Below, in pieces: positions 1 to 11,200 of a stretch of DNA of 64,000 bases. The notes under the pieces are model-generated. The model was not told where the DNA came from, ran no database searches, and was given only the letters and a program-made list of their open reading frames with translations. Origin of the DNA: Desmodus rotundus (lineage: Eukaryota; Chordata; Mammalia; Chiroptera; Phyllostomidae); NCBI RefSeq assembly GCF_022682495.2, contig NC_071389.1, positions 185,427,556-185,491,555 on the forward strand. The letters are read 5' to 3'. A program made the translations under genes and the position numbers. Each line of letters starts with the position of its first letter. Position 1 is the stretch's first letter.

Positions 1-85
1 AGGCAACCACATATTGATGTTTCCTCCCTCTCTTTCTCCCTCCCTTCCCCTCTCTCTAAAAATAAATAAATAAATTTTTTTAAAA
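1..85 (+). repeat. VES SINE, 3' end
   Basis: GGCAACCACATATTGATGTTTC, a CT-rich run and an A/T tail match the 3' part of the bat VES SINE; the tRNA-like head lies before the window. Confidence 0.8.
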
Positions 86-288
86 AAAAGTTTTAAATTA
101 GTTATTTACAATATTGCCAATATCTAACAATTATACTTTCTAACAATCTACATAAACCTCAATATAAAATGCATGAATATTCTCTATGGCAATTATATTT
201 TTTGGTAAGATACTATGGGGGAAAAGTAACATGTTTTGATCTCTTTTTGATTTTAAAATTAAATTAAAACAAAAATAAAACAAAATGA

Positions 289-2107
289 GGAGAACCAAGA
301 TGGCGGCGTAGGTAGACACACTGCGCCTCCTCGCACAACCAGAACTGACAGAGAATCGAACAGCAAGGGGGACCGACACCAAGGAAATAGAAAATAAACA
401 TTCATCCAGACTGGTAGGAGGGGCGGAGACGGGCACCGGGGTGGAGAGGACTCGTGTGGCTGTGGTGGGACTGAGACTGGCGGAGTGTGGGACAAATGGC
501 GCAGGCAGTCCGAGCACTAGCAGACCCTGCGGCCCCACATTTGCACAGATAAACCCAGAGGGCAGGACTCAGAGTGGCAGAGAGTGGGGCAGGCAGAGCG
601 GCAGGTAGCACCCTGCGGCACCACATTCACCCACAGATAAACCTGATGAACGGCGGGCAGCGAAGCAGACCACATAACCCAGGGCTCCAGCTCGGGGAAA
701 TAAAGCCTCAAACCTCTGATTGAAAGTGCCCCTGGGGGTTGGGGCGGCAGCAGGAGAGACTCCCAGCCTCACAGGAGAGGTCGTTGGAGAGACCCACAGG
801 GGCCTAGAGTGTGCACAGGCCCACTTACTCGGGAACCAGCACCAGAGGGGCCCAGTTTGATTGTGGGTAGCCGAGTGAAAGATTGAAATCCGGAGGACAG
901 TGAGGCGGGCGCCATTGCTCCCACTTGCCCCTCCCCCACGTACAGCGTCACAGCGCTGCGACCAGCATTACCCCGCCCCGGTGAACACCTAAGGCTCCGC
1001 CCCTTAAAGTAACAGACGCTCCAAGACAAAAAAAAGAAAAATGGCCCAAATGACAGAACACTTCAAAGCTCCAGAAAAAATACAGCTAAGCGAGGAAGAG
1101 ATAGCCAACCTATCGGATGCACAGTTCAAAGCACTGGTTATCAATATGCTCACAGACTTGGTTGAATCTATTCGAAAAACAGATGAAAAAATGAAGCCTA
1201 TGCTAAGAGAAACAAAGGAAAATGTACAGGGAACCAATAGTGATGCGAAGGAAACTGGGACTCAAATCAATGGTGTGGACCAGAAGGAAGAAACAAACAT
1301 CCAACCAGAAAAGAATGAAGAAACAAGAACTTGGAAAAATGAGGAGAGGCTTAGGAACCTCCCGGATGCCTTGAAACGTTCCAACATCCGAATTATAGGG
1401 GTGCCAGAAGGAGAAGAGGAAGAACAAAAAATTGAAAACTTATTTGAACAAATAATGAAGGAGAACTTCCCTAATCTGGCAAAGGAAATAGACTTCCGGG
1501 AAGTCCAGGAAGCTCAGAGAGTCCCAAAGAAGCTGGACCCAAGGAGGAACACACCAAGGCACATCATAATTACATTACCCAAGATTAAACGCAAGGACCT
1601 ATATCCAAGATTACTGTATCCAGCAAAGCTATCACTTAGAATGGAAGGGAAGATAAAGTGCTTCTCAGATAAGGTCAAGTTAAAGAAGTTCATCATCACC
1701 AAGCCCTTATTATATGAAATGTTAAAGGGAGTTACCTAAGAAAAAGAAGACAAAAAAAAGGAACAGTAAAAATGACAGCAAACTCACAGTTATTAACGGC
1801 CACACATAAAACAAAAACGAGAGCAAACTAGGCAAACAACTAGAACATGAGGGTTGTCATTAAGGGAGTGGGAGGGGGAGAGGGGGGTAAAGATACAGAG
1901 AATAAGTAGCATAGATGATAGGTGGAAAATAGACAGGGGGAGGGTAAAAATAGTGTAGGAAATGTAGAAGCCAAAGAACTTATAAGTATGACCTATGGAC
2001 ATGAACTATAGGGGGGGAATGTGGGAGGGAGGGGGGTGGGCAGGATGGAGTGGAGTGGGGGGGAAATGGGACAACTGTAATAGCATAATCAATAAATATA
2101 TTTAAAA
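289..2107 (+). mobile_element. 5'-complete HAL1-type L1 derivative (5' UTR, ORF1-like, 3' UTR; no ORF2)
   Basis: The element starts at the canonical L1 5' end with a YY1-type site, CCAAGATGGCGG (295-306). A GC-rich 5' UTR of about 0.75 kb follows, then an open ORF1-like frame (1041-1739), then directly a G-rich 3' UTR (G runs 1864-2066) and an A-rich tail after AATAAA. No ORF2 sequence is seen. A 12-bp target-site duplication with one mismatch flanks it (AAAACAAAATGA at 277-288, AAAACGAAATGA at 2108-2119). This layout matches half-L1 (HAL1) elements, which must borrow L1 ORF2 protein to move. The open frame suggests a fairly recent insertion. Confidence 0.85.
1041..1739 (+). CDS. L1 ORF1p-like protein of HAL1 element, internally deleted
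   Basis: A 232-codon open frame from ATG 1041. Residues 1-90 are an acidic, helix-rich, coiled-coil-like segment (LSEEEIANLSDAQFKALVIN). Residues about 100-175 match the L1 ORF1p RRM (NLPDALKRSNIRIIGVPEGE, ending PRHIIITLPKIK). Residues 185-232 match the end of the C-terminal domain (PRLLYPAKLSLRMEGKIK ... TKPLLYEMLK). About 50 residues normally between KIK and PRLLYPAK are missing; the junction lies at a KDL/AAGGAC microhomology and the frame is kept. ORF1p is a trimeric RNA chaperone; whether this shortened one binds RNA is unknown. Confidence 0.85.
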   Translation: MAQMTEHFKAPEKIQLSEEEIANLSDAQFKALVINMLTDLVESIRKTDEKMKPMLRETKENVQGTNSDAKETGTQINGVDQKEETNIQPEKNEETRTWKNEERLRNLPDALKRSNIRIIGVPEGEEEEQKIENLFEQIMKENFPNLAKEIDFREVQEAQRVPKKLDPRRNTPRHIIITLPKIKRKDLYPRLLYPAKLSLRMEGKIKCFSDKVKLKKFIITKPLLYEMLKGVT

Positions 2108-2182
2108 AAAACGAAATGAAATAAATTTGCTATATAATTTGAAAGCAAGATTTATGTCTTTTTAAAAAATTGTTATACACAC

Positions 2183-2266
2183 CTGCTTTGTGATAAGGAT
2201 AATAATCTATAGTAAGCTGTGTAAAAGATAATTGCATAGCTCCTCCAGTAATACGTCTATTTGACT
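2183..2266 (-). CDS. UHRF1BP1L: UHRF1BP1L coding exon 9 (last in window)
   Basis: 84 nt: completes Glu, then SNRRITGGAMQLSFTQLTID, YYPYHKA and the first base of a Gly codon. Acceptor TTTTCCCAG, donor GTGTGT. The intron after it runs out of the window at position 1 and holds the HAL1 insertion. Confidence 0.94.
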
Positions 2267-5200
2267 CTGGGAAAAGAAAAAGATGGATTTGAGAGAAAAA
2301 GAAAAGAATATATCAGAAACACTTAATTTATCATACCTACAGTCCAAGCAATAATACGCGTCTCTCTGTTATCACAGATAATACATTAAGGATTTTAGGA
2401 AATGCAATTCAATTTAATAAGTATTAAGCCCCTATCATTTGCAAAGTAATAGGCTAAAAAATGAGGATGCAATACCACAGCTTTTATATTTACAGCCTTA
2501 ACAATATGTGAGGCATTATTTTAAATAACTTAGTTATACTTACTTGTTTTTCATAACAACCCTATGAGATACCATATTATTATTTTCATTTTCTAGATAA
2601 AAAAATTGAGACACAAAGAAGTTAAGTAAAATAGGTAAAGCTCATATAACCAATAAGGGTAGAGTTGGTTTTGAACCCTAGCAATTTGCCACTACACTCT
2701 ATCATCTTGCCTCTTACTGAAGAGAAATTGAGTCTACTGGGTTGGTTAAGTTGTCCAAGATGACATGGCTATATTAAGATTACAAGTAGATAAGTCAGTG
2801 TAACTCCAACATAAAAATCAAATTTTAAAACACCACAGACCCATCAAGTACAAATTAAGACACAGTGATGTACATACTCTGTTTGTTCATTTGTTAACTT
2901 TAATTTATCTCATCTAGCAGAATGTCTAGTACAGATCACAACCACTCATTTTAAACCCTGAACATGGGATTTAATTCACAGCCCAACGCCCTTACTAATG
3001 CAGCAGGAGAAAGGTTATTTCTACATCTTGATGGACAACAGCACCCCATTGGGAAAAATAGAAATAAGTCACTTTTTTACACTTTTACCAATTTGAAAAA
3101 ACAAAACAAAAACTCCAAAACCTAATGTTTTAGAAATCAGAATTTTTAAAATATTTTATGAAAGTAAAAGTATATATACACAAGGTATATCATATAATGC
3201 CTCCAGTAGATTCTGAGGCAGCACTAAATGAAAAAACCAATAGTAATTCCACAACAAAACTCAAATATTTACACTAATGGGTAAAATAAAGATGATGAAT
3301 AACAATGTATTTGTTTAGGTCAAGTTTTTCCAGCAAATAAGTTTTTCACAAACCTAAGAAGAAACATTTCAGAACTTTCGGTTATTTCAGAATAGCAGAG
3401 CACTAATTACAGATCTGTACACTGATGAAGATATTTTGGTTGAGGGGTTTTCTCTTAAATGACATCATTCAGCTTATTCTCAGGGAATATGAAAGTAAGG
3501 AATGTCAAAGAGCTTAGAAAACAGTTTTCTCTGTTCTTTTGCTTATTACTTAACCATGACCCCTCATTTTGTTATTTTGGTTTGTTTTAAATTTTTAGAT
3601 TTTCCTTCCAAATCACCAACTATGCCAAATGACACAAAGGTGAACAAAGGAAGGACAATAAACCTTCTCAAATTCCAAATCTTGCTCACCTTTTATGCTC
3701 TACCTTTTGATCTGGTAGCCTTATGTGATGAAGGCAAGATAATTTCTACTAAGTATCCAGTATCAGTCTCAATAGTCACTCTCAGCTTTAAAAGTCCAGA
3801 GCAACAGTTCTCTTTTTCTTTTTTTTTATTTTCCTGTTTTCATCTTTCCTCCACTTCCTCCATCCTCCTCCCCTCAGTAATCACCACACTCTTGTCCCTG
3901 GCCATGAGTTCTCTTATTTTTATTTCTTTTTTGCTCCAAAGCAACAATTTTCATAGCTATGATTCTGATTTAGGTCTGAGGAACACAGGTCAAGTATCTC
4001 CATTTTTAAAAAGTCCTCGGCTTGATCCTCAGGCTCATCAAAATCTGAGAAGCACTGTCCTAGAGACAGGACCACCTACTGAACCCTTCCCACACTCATG
4101 GACCAGGGACACTCTTTGACAGAGAAATGCCCCAGAATTTAGATTAGAGGAGCACAGGTTTTCAAAGTGACCAAGAACAATTACCTTTTTCTTTAGCATG
4201 AATATCATCACATATGTGTAGATCTAGATGAGAAATCACTAAATGACGGGAAGTTTCTTTAACATCAAAGTCATTGAATAGTTTCACAATTGCATCATTT
4301 AGATCAGGAGCATTTGATGCCTGTGGTGTCTTTACTTGCTGCGTAGACAGGGCTGCTGTAGAGCTCTAAAAGATTCAAAACTGCATTATCACTACAAGTT
4401 AAATGCTTGAAATTTCCCAAACAATAAAACTTAGTTTTAGGAATGAAGTGATAAAAATACGCTAATATATTTTCTTTTATATCAATAACTCAGTTTTCCT
4501 TAAATATTTTCTTAATTACATAGGAATAAAACTAAAACTCAAAAACTATACAAAATTTGAATATGAAACCAATTATGTTTTGGTAAATATTTGAATAGTT
4601 ATATTTATATATTTATAGCCCTTCTTGTCTTAGAAAATGTACTTATTAACTATCAAAGTCAGCTTATTTAAATATTTTTAAATATATTACAGAGAAAACA
4701 AATATGAGCCCTGTATACATCAGCTGTACACATTATTATATACCCTACAGAAATTAATCACTTCTTTATAAAAGTGCTCATGATATTATTTAGTACTGTA
4801 AGTGCTCTGGTGCCTCTTACAAGGTGTGGTATGACCTTTGAACTTGGATATCTAAAGGAGCTAGAAAGCAGAAGAGCCTTATAACAGATGTAAGTTCAAA
4901 TTCCTTTCTCCTCAAAGAGAAAAAGCATAGAATACTAGTAAAGTATGTAGACAGACATATATGTGAACCTCTTAATAGCCTAAATAATTCTGCATACATA
5001 ATCTGATGATCTAATACATTAGCCTAAGAACTCTACATGAAACTTTGGTAATAAGAAACAAAATAAAGACCAAATATTTCACTAAAAAATATCACAAATT
5101 TTCTAATTAACAACAATTCATTAATAAAAAGTATAGTTAGTTATTTATGGAAAATTAAAGTATATATTCTGTGTTTCTATATATTTACATGTATCTATTA

Positions 5201-8200
5201 AGAATGATGATCACACTGCAAAAGAATTTCAAAGTATATTCAGTAAATAAAAGTGTCTGTGAAAACAACATAGCCTATAGTAATTAAAGAAAACATGAAA
5301 TGTAGTTGTGAAGCCATTAATACTAGAGACTCAACACAGAGAGTCCCAAACAAGATGGACACACACAGGCCCACTCCAAGACACATAATTAAAATGCCAA
5401 AGGTTAAAGATAAAAAGAGAGAATCTTAAAAGCAGCAAGAGAAAAATAGTAGTTACCTACAGGGGGGTTCCCATAAGACTGTCAGCTGATTTCTCAAAAG
5501 AAACTTTGCAGGCAAGAAGGGACTGGCAAGAAATATTCAGTCATGAAAAGCAGGGACCTACAGCCCAGTGCTGCTCTACACAGCAATGCTATCATTTAGA
5601 ATCTAAGGGCAGATAAAGAACTTCCCAGACAAGAAAAAACTAAAGTTCATCATCATCAGACCATTATTATATGAAATGTGAAAGTGATTTATTTAAGAAA
5701 AAGAAGATAAAAACTATGAACAATAAAACGGCAATAAATACAAATCTATCAACTTAATCTAAAAAACAAACTAAGCGAACAAGAAGAAAAGGGACGGAAT
5801 CATGGATACAGACAGTGTTTTGATGGTAGCCAGACGGGAGTGGGGTGTGGTGGAATGGGTGAGGAGGTGAGGGGATTAAGAAGTATAAATAAGAAGTTAC
5901 AGAATAGCCATGGGGATGTACAGTACAGGAAATGGAGTAGCCAAAGAACTGATACTCAAGACCCATGGCCATGAACAATGGTGTGGGGATTGCCTGACTG
6001 AGTGGGGGTGCTGGGTGGAGGGGGAGCAAAGGGGGAAAAAATCAGGATAAATATTATAGCACAATCAACAAAATATAATTTTAAAAAACAACATATAATA
6101 CTAGGAGTTCAAGTAAAACTTTTTGATTAATTGTTAAACTCATTTCCATCATAAAAACCATTCTTATGTTTTCCCTACTTTAAAACATTAACAGATTAGT
6201 ATTTATATCTATATCTATTTAATACTATTTTGAAAGCAAACACTCTCTTGTATTTCTTTAATCATGTTTTCTCTCTTATTCATCAAGATAAATACTGATA
6301 CAAATTAAAAAAATAAACATTTGTCTCTCTACAAACCCTTCTCTCAATACTGTGGTAGATTCAGGAGTTTGGATGCTGTCTGTGGGGGAAAAAGCAGGTC
6401 ACGATAAATTCTTTAGCTTTGTGGTTAATAACTCTGAATTATGGTCCTCTTTTTCTCTCACAGAAGGAAAGGATAAGGATAAGCAAACACTTATGATAAG
6501 AGCTGGCTCTCAAATTGTAAAGCTGAGCTGTAACTACTTCACTCTCTAATCCATTCTCCTGATACTTCACATAATCAGGACATTCTTCATCCTGCCTAAG
6601 GTAGCGATATGACAACTACAACCCAAGGAAGAAACTCTGTGGTAATGTGAGTGCTGAAGTTAATCTATGAAGTATTATGGAGAGACAAAAAAATAGCAAT
6701 TACAAACACTAACAACATGGAAGAACACTGTATATATCCACTTACTACATAATTACTAAAAGTAGGGGGGAAATGCAGATACCTAGGCAGAAAAATCTGT
6801 AAGGAAATGCCTCAAAATGCTAACATTTATTCTGTTATGATGGGAAGATTATAGAATTTCATGCTTCTTCCTCGTTTCCTAATCTGTATCTTTCTTTAGT
6901 TTCCTAATCTATATTCTATTTTATATAAATATACCTACACATTGTATAATCAAGAGTTATGGTAACATTAACACTTTGTCTATTCTTTAATTTCAACTAC
7001 CATCTCCATTAATGACATCCTAAGCTATTTAAATCATCACTGCAAGCCATAACAGACCACTGTTTATGTCTGTGATGGAAAAATTGTAAAATATTACCCC
7101 CTGTACTTCTTCAATTGTTTTTCAACTCCAAAAAAGAACTCATTACTTTTCTTAGCTTTACCTCCTTTAATCAAACTTGTTTCTTTCTCTGCATTCCCAT
7201 TATTGGCTAAAGGAACTACCAATTTTGATTTGCAAAGTCCTCAACTGTTCCCTCTTCTTCATCCTCAACTGATGAAAGACTCTGCTACTCTCACCAATTT
7301 AGCTTGTATTTCTTCTTCAAAACCATTACCGGACGTTCAAGTCCCCCCCTCCTCTGACACCCGCTATCTCTTTTTCCGTCCATTCTCTATAACACCACCA
7401 TGCCCTATTTGACTGTCCTTTCCTATTTAAAAACTTCCATGAGCTGCAACGTGGCTACAGGAAAAATTCCAAATTCTTCAACATATAACACACGTCATGT
7501 TTAGTCACCACACACTTCTGCTAAATTCAGACTACCTGCCCAGGAAAATTCTATTCTTTTCTACAGTCCAGTGTTCTGTTCACTGAACTTTTAAAATTGG
7601 ATTACCCCAGAGAATTCTGAAGGTATCTTATTGAATAAATATTACTGGTAGAATGATACAGGGCTTACCATCAATTCTCTACCTATTTGTTTTTATGGTG
7701 AAAAGCTCTGAAAAACTTGGATCACATAAACAGGTAGATTGGAATAAAGTGAGTTTTGTTTTAGCAATGTAACATGATCCCTTCAACTCCTTCAAGTTAC
7801 ATTCTAGGACTCACAAAATGATCTGTTATGAAAAATTACTTTTAATAACCTAAAAGCTGACATTTGTTAGATCTTCCTTCAAATGTGTTGAAAATGAACA
7901 TGTGGAAATCACCTAACTTGTTATTTTATCCCTGGTTATTAACTTCTGATAAGGGTAGCAATATTTCAAATTGCCTGTGTTGCTTCCCAAGGTTTTTTGG
8001 TTTTGTTTTGTTTTGTTTTCCTGGACAAATTCATTATAGTAAGAATAAGAACAAATAAGAAGAATGCTTTTCATTGCAAAATAGGATAAGAGTAAGTATG
8101 GGAAGGGAGAATCAGTCTGACATCTTAACATAAGAACATTCTTAGGTAGACCGAGTTTAAGACAGAGTACACATCAGAATGGAAGATGTGGTACTCAATT

Positions 8201-11200
8201 TCCTAAAACGCTGGACAGTTGTCATATATCCCACAAGATGTGTACCTCACCTCAAAAACAATGCTCTAGTAACACCAAACTCCTTAACTTATCATGCTCT
8301 TTAACATCACCACACTTTTGCAGATTCTTTTTCCTCATCTGAAATACCCTTCCCCTCACCTAGAAACATCTACGCATTTTAAGACTTAATTTCATTATCC
8401 TTAGTGAAACCTTTCCAAACTCTGCAAGCAGTTAACTAAAACTTCTGTGCCTCACCCCTCTTTTTAATTCTGCACTTTAGCATTTGTGTTAAACTGCAAC
8501 GATTTGTCTTAATGTGAGTTATACTCTGAGATCCTTCAGGGCAGGGTCAGATAATATCAATTTTTATATCCCCAGTGTCTGGCCCTGCACCTTATGACAA
8601 AAGAGGCAGGCTATAAGTAATGCCAATTTGATAGACACAAGAAAGCCTAAATGTATTCCATTCTCACGTACAAGCCAAATTACCAAGCTATAAACCTGAA
8701 ATACATTACTCAGTTTCCAAAGAAGTACTAGCTTCACAGAAGTATGATTTCACAGTAACACCTAAGTTTTTACTGAGAGCAGTGAGAAAGGGTAAGGAAA
8801 CAAAATGGAGTCACTATAGTCAGCTAACAAAATTAATTAAATCAGAATGAACAGAACCATGAGGAAACTATTTCATTTTAGTTGAACTAGCTCGATATCT
8901 TAAACTTTCAAACTTTTCAGCTGTAGGTCAATGTCTGGATGTACATAAATCCTACAGATAACAATCTGAAGAATTTAGGAACAGATGTATCCATTATCCA
9001 CCTGACATACTTGGGAAAGACTGTTTCATTGTCCAGACCACCTGGTATCTCAAAGATTACCTTTTTCAACTAACCCAGAGGCTAAGAAGGGAGAACTGGT
9101 TCTTCTCAAGTATGTTTTTTTTACTACGAAAACTCTCAACTTCTCTCTTTGCTTCTGAACACTCTAGGTATTGCCTGGTACTATTTCTCCAGTTGCAATT
9201 TATTTAAGATCCCTGAATAAAACTGTCATTCAAGTCTGGCAAAGTCTCCTGATTCATGTTCCTTGAATGACATTTAACATAAAAATTCAATTGTACTTTT
9301 TATAAAATTACCAAAAGACACTATACAATGGGATTTTCAACATCCCTTCTAGAAATATTTTCATGTTAAATTTCTCAGAATTTAGTACCGGGAAAGATTT
9401 CTAGAAAACTGTTTACCCTTCAAACCAAACAGGGACAACTTCTGATTTTAAAAAAGTGGTTATTGTATTTCCCCCATCTTTGCACCAGCTGTCAGACAAC
9501 TCTACAGTTTTGTGTTCCACTTCAGCAGTTCCCCAGGGTTTTCATTTCCTGCACGATTAATTCTCACACACCACCCTGGACTACAATTCCCCAGGGGTTT
9601 TTTCCTTTTCTGTCTTTACTTTAGTAATTTGAAAATTGTGTATTTTTAACTTCCTGAAAGGAGATATCAAGTATTTTTGCCATCATTATTAACTCTAGTG
9701 CTTAATACAGACCTGCAAACAAATAAGAACTATATAGATAGAAATACAATTAATATGTTTTCATATAGGTATCAAGTATGTAAAAGTATATAGTAAGACA
9801 AATAAGGTGACTCTTGGAAGCAGAGTATTACAATCTACTTCACATAAAGAAAACAACTATCCATTCTGATTTTTAAACCATTTACATGTAAAGTAAGGCT
9901 TTGTTTTCTCCTGTTAACAGCTTACCTGTGTAGGTTCAGGAGCCATACTCTTCCTTTGTTCTGTTGATTTTTCTATTGCTTCACTAAGAGACTTTGCGTA
10001 TTGTACCATAGCCTTCAACTGAGAATCCGCCAAAACCCATAATAAGTCATCCAATATGAGAACTAACTTTGTTGCAATGACATTGCAGTCTTTTAACTGT
10101 CAAAAAAATTGATTCATAAAATTAAGCCAAGAAATAAAACTTATAATGTACTTTTTAAAAAAATTTGGTTTAAAGGGAATTAATATGGATCCTTCCTTCA
10201 TTCACCCAATATTTAATGAGTTCCAAGAGGATAGAAAGAATATCTCCTAGTATTGGTGATACAGTGGTAAAAAAGACTGACAAATTCCTGTACCTAAACA
10301 GGTAAAAAGAATATAGATACAAGTACTTACATGATTTAATTCTGTATTGATAACTAATAAATCATTTAATTACCTATGTTAATTCAACTGATTCTAGTAG
10401 CAAAAAGGGGCATTAACATTAATTAAATATTAAAATGCTGTTTTCAAACCACATATTCTAAAAATATTTTTTCCCATTTAATATAGTAATTTGTGTCCTA
10501 GTGATACAAAACATGTTGTTGAGACTTTAAGTCATGGTTAACTAAGTCATTACTCTGTCATCAAATTTCATTACAATCCATAGAAAACTCTCACTTCTGA
10601 CATCCTTAAGTACCTATCCTTTTTATTTATCTTAATTACCAGTCATACCTTAATAACCTTCTAAAGCTAGTAGTTTTGGTTACTAAAGTTTACCCACTCC
10701 TGAGTGATTCAATAGTAGAAATAAAATTGTAAAATTGTAATATTCAACAGATACCTGGCAACTGACAAATTACTGAATCATAAAAAATAAAAATCTAGAT
10801 ATTAAATATAGAGGACTGAAAACTTTAATATTACAAGTTTCTTCAAATATTGCTTATGCTACTACATTTCCTTTTATTTTTGCACTGTTTTAATATGCCA
10901 ATGTTCTGCCTAAAAATTATTTTAAATTTCCTGTCAATTCTAATACTTATCACATGAATCAAAAAGAAAACCTTGCTAACTTACTCTTCTTTTAAGTGTG
11001 ACTCTGATTTTTGATTGGTTGGTTAGTAATCGAACAGGAGCACACATAATTTCAAGTTGTGAACTTTGGGTAGCATCTGCCTCTATTCGAATCATCTGCC
11101 AATTTATTTCTTTAAATGTCAAAACCTAAAGAGAACACAGAGATTAGCTTCACTTGCACAAGAAAAATGTAGATTTTAAAAAAAAGAACTGTACCTTTTC

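Noticed and set aside
1041..1739. Host protein-coding gene
   Set aside because: The product is clearly L1 ORF1-like and lies within a retrotransposon with target-site duplications.
3502..4119. 205-codon plus-strand open frame
   Set aside because: It runs through antisense L1 3' end and MER-type sequence and shows no protein family features.
9100..9260. ERV LTR
   Set aside because: There is an AATAAA and pyrimidine-rich context but no paired LTR, primer-binding site or internal retroviral sequence.
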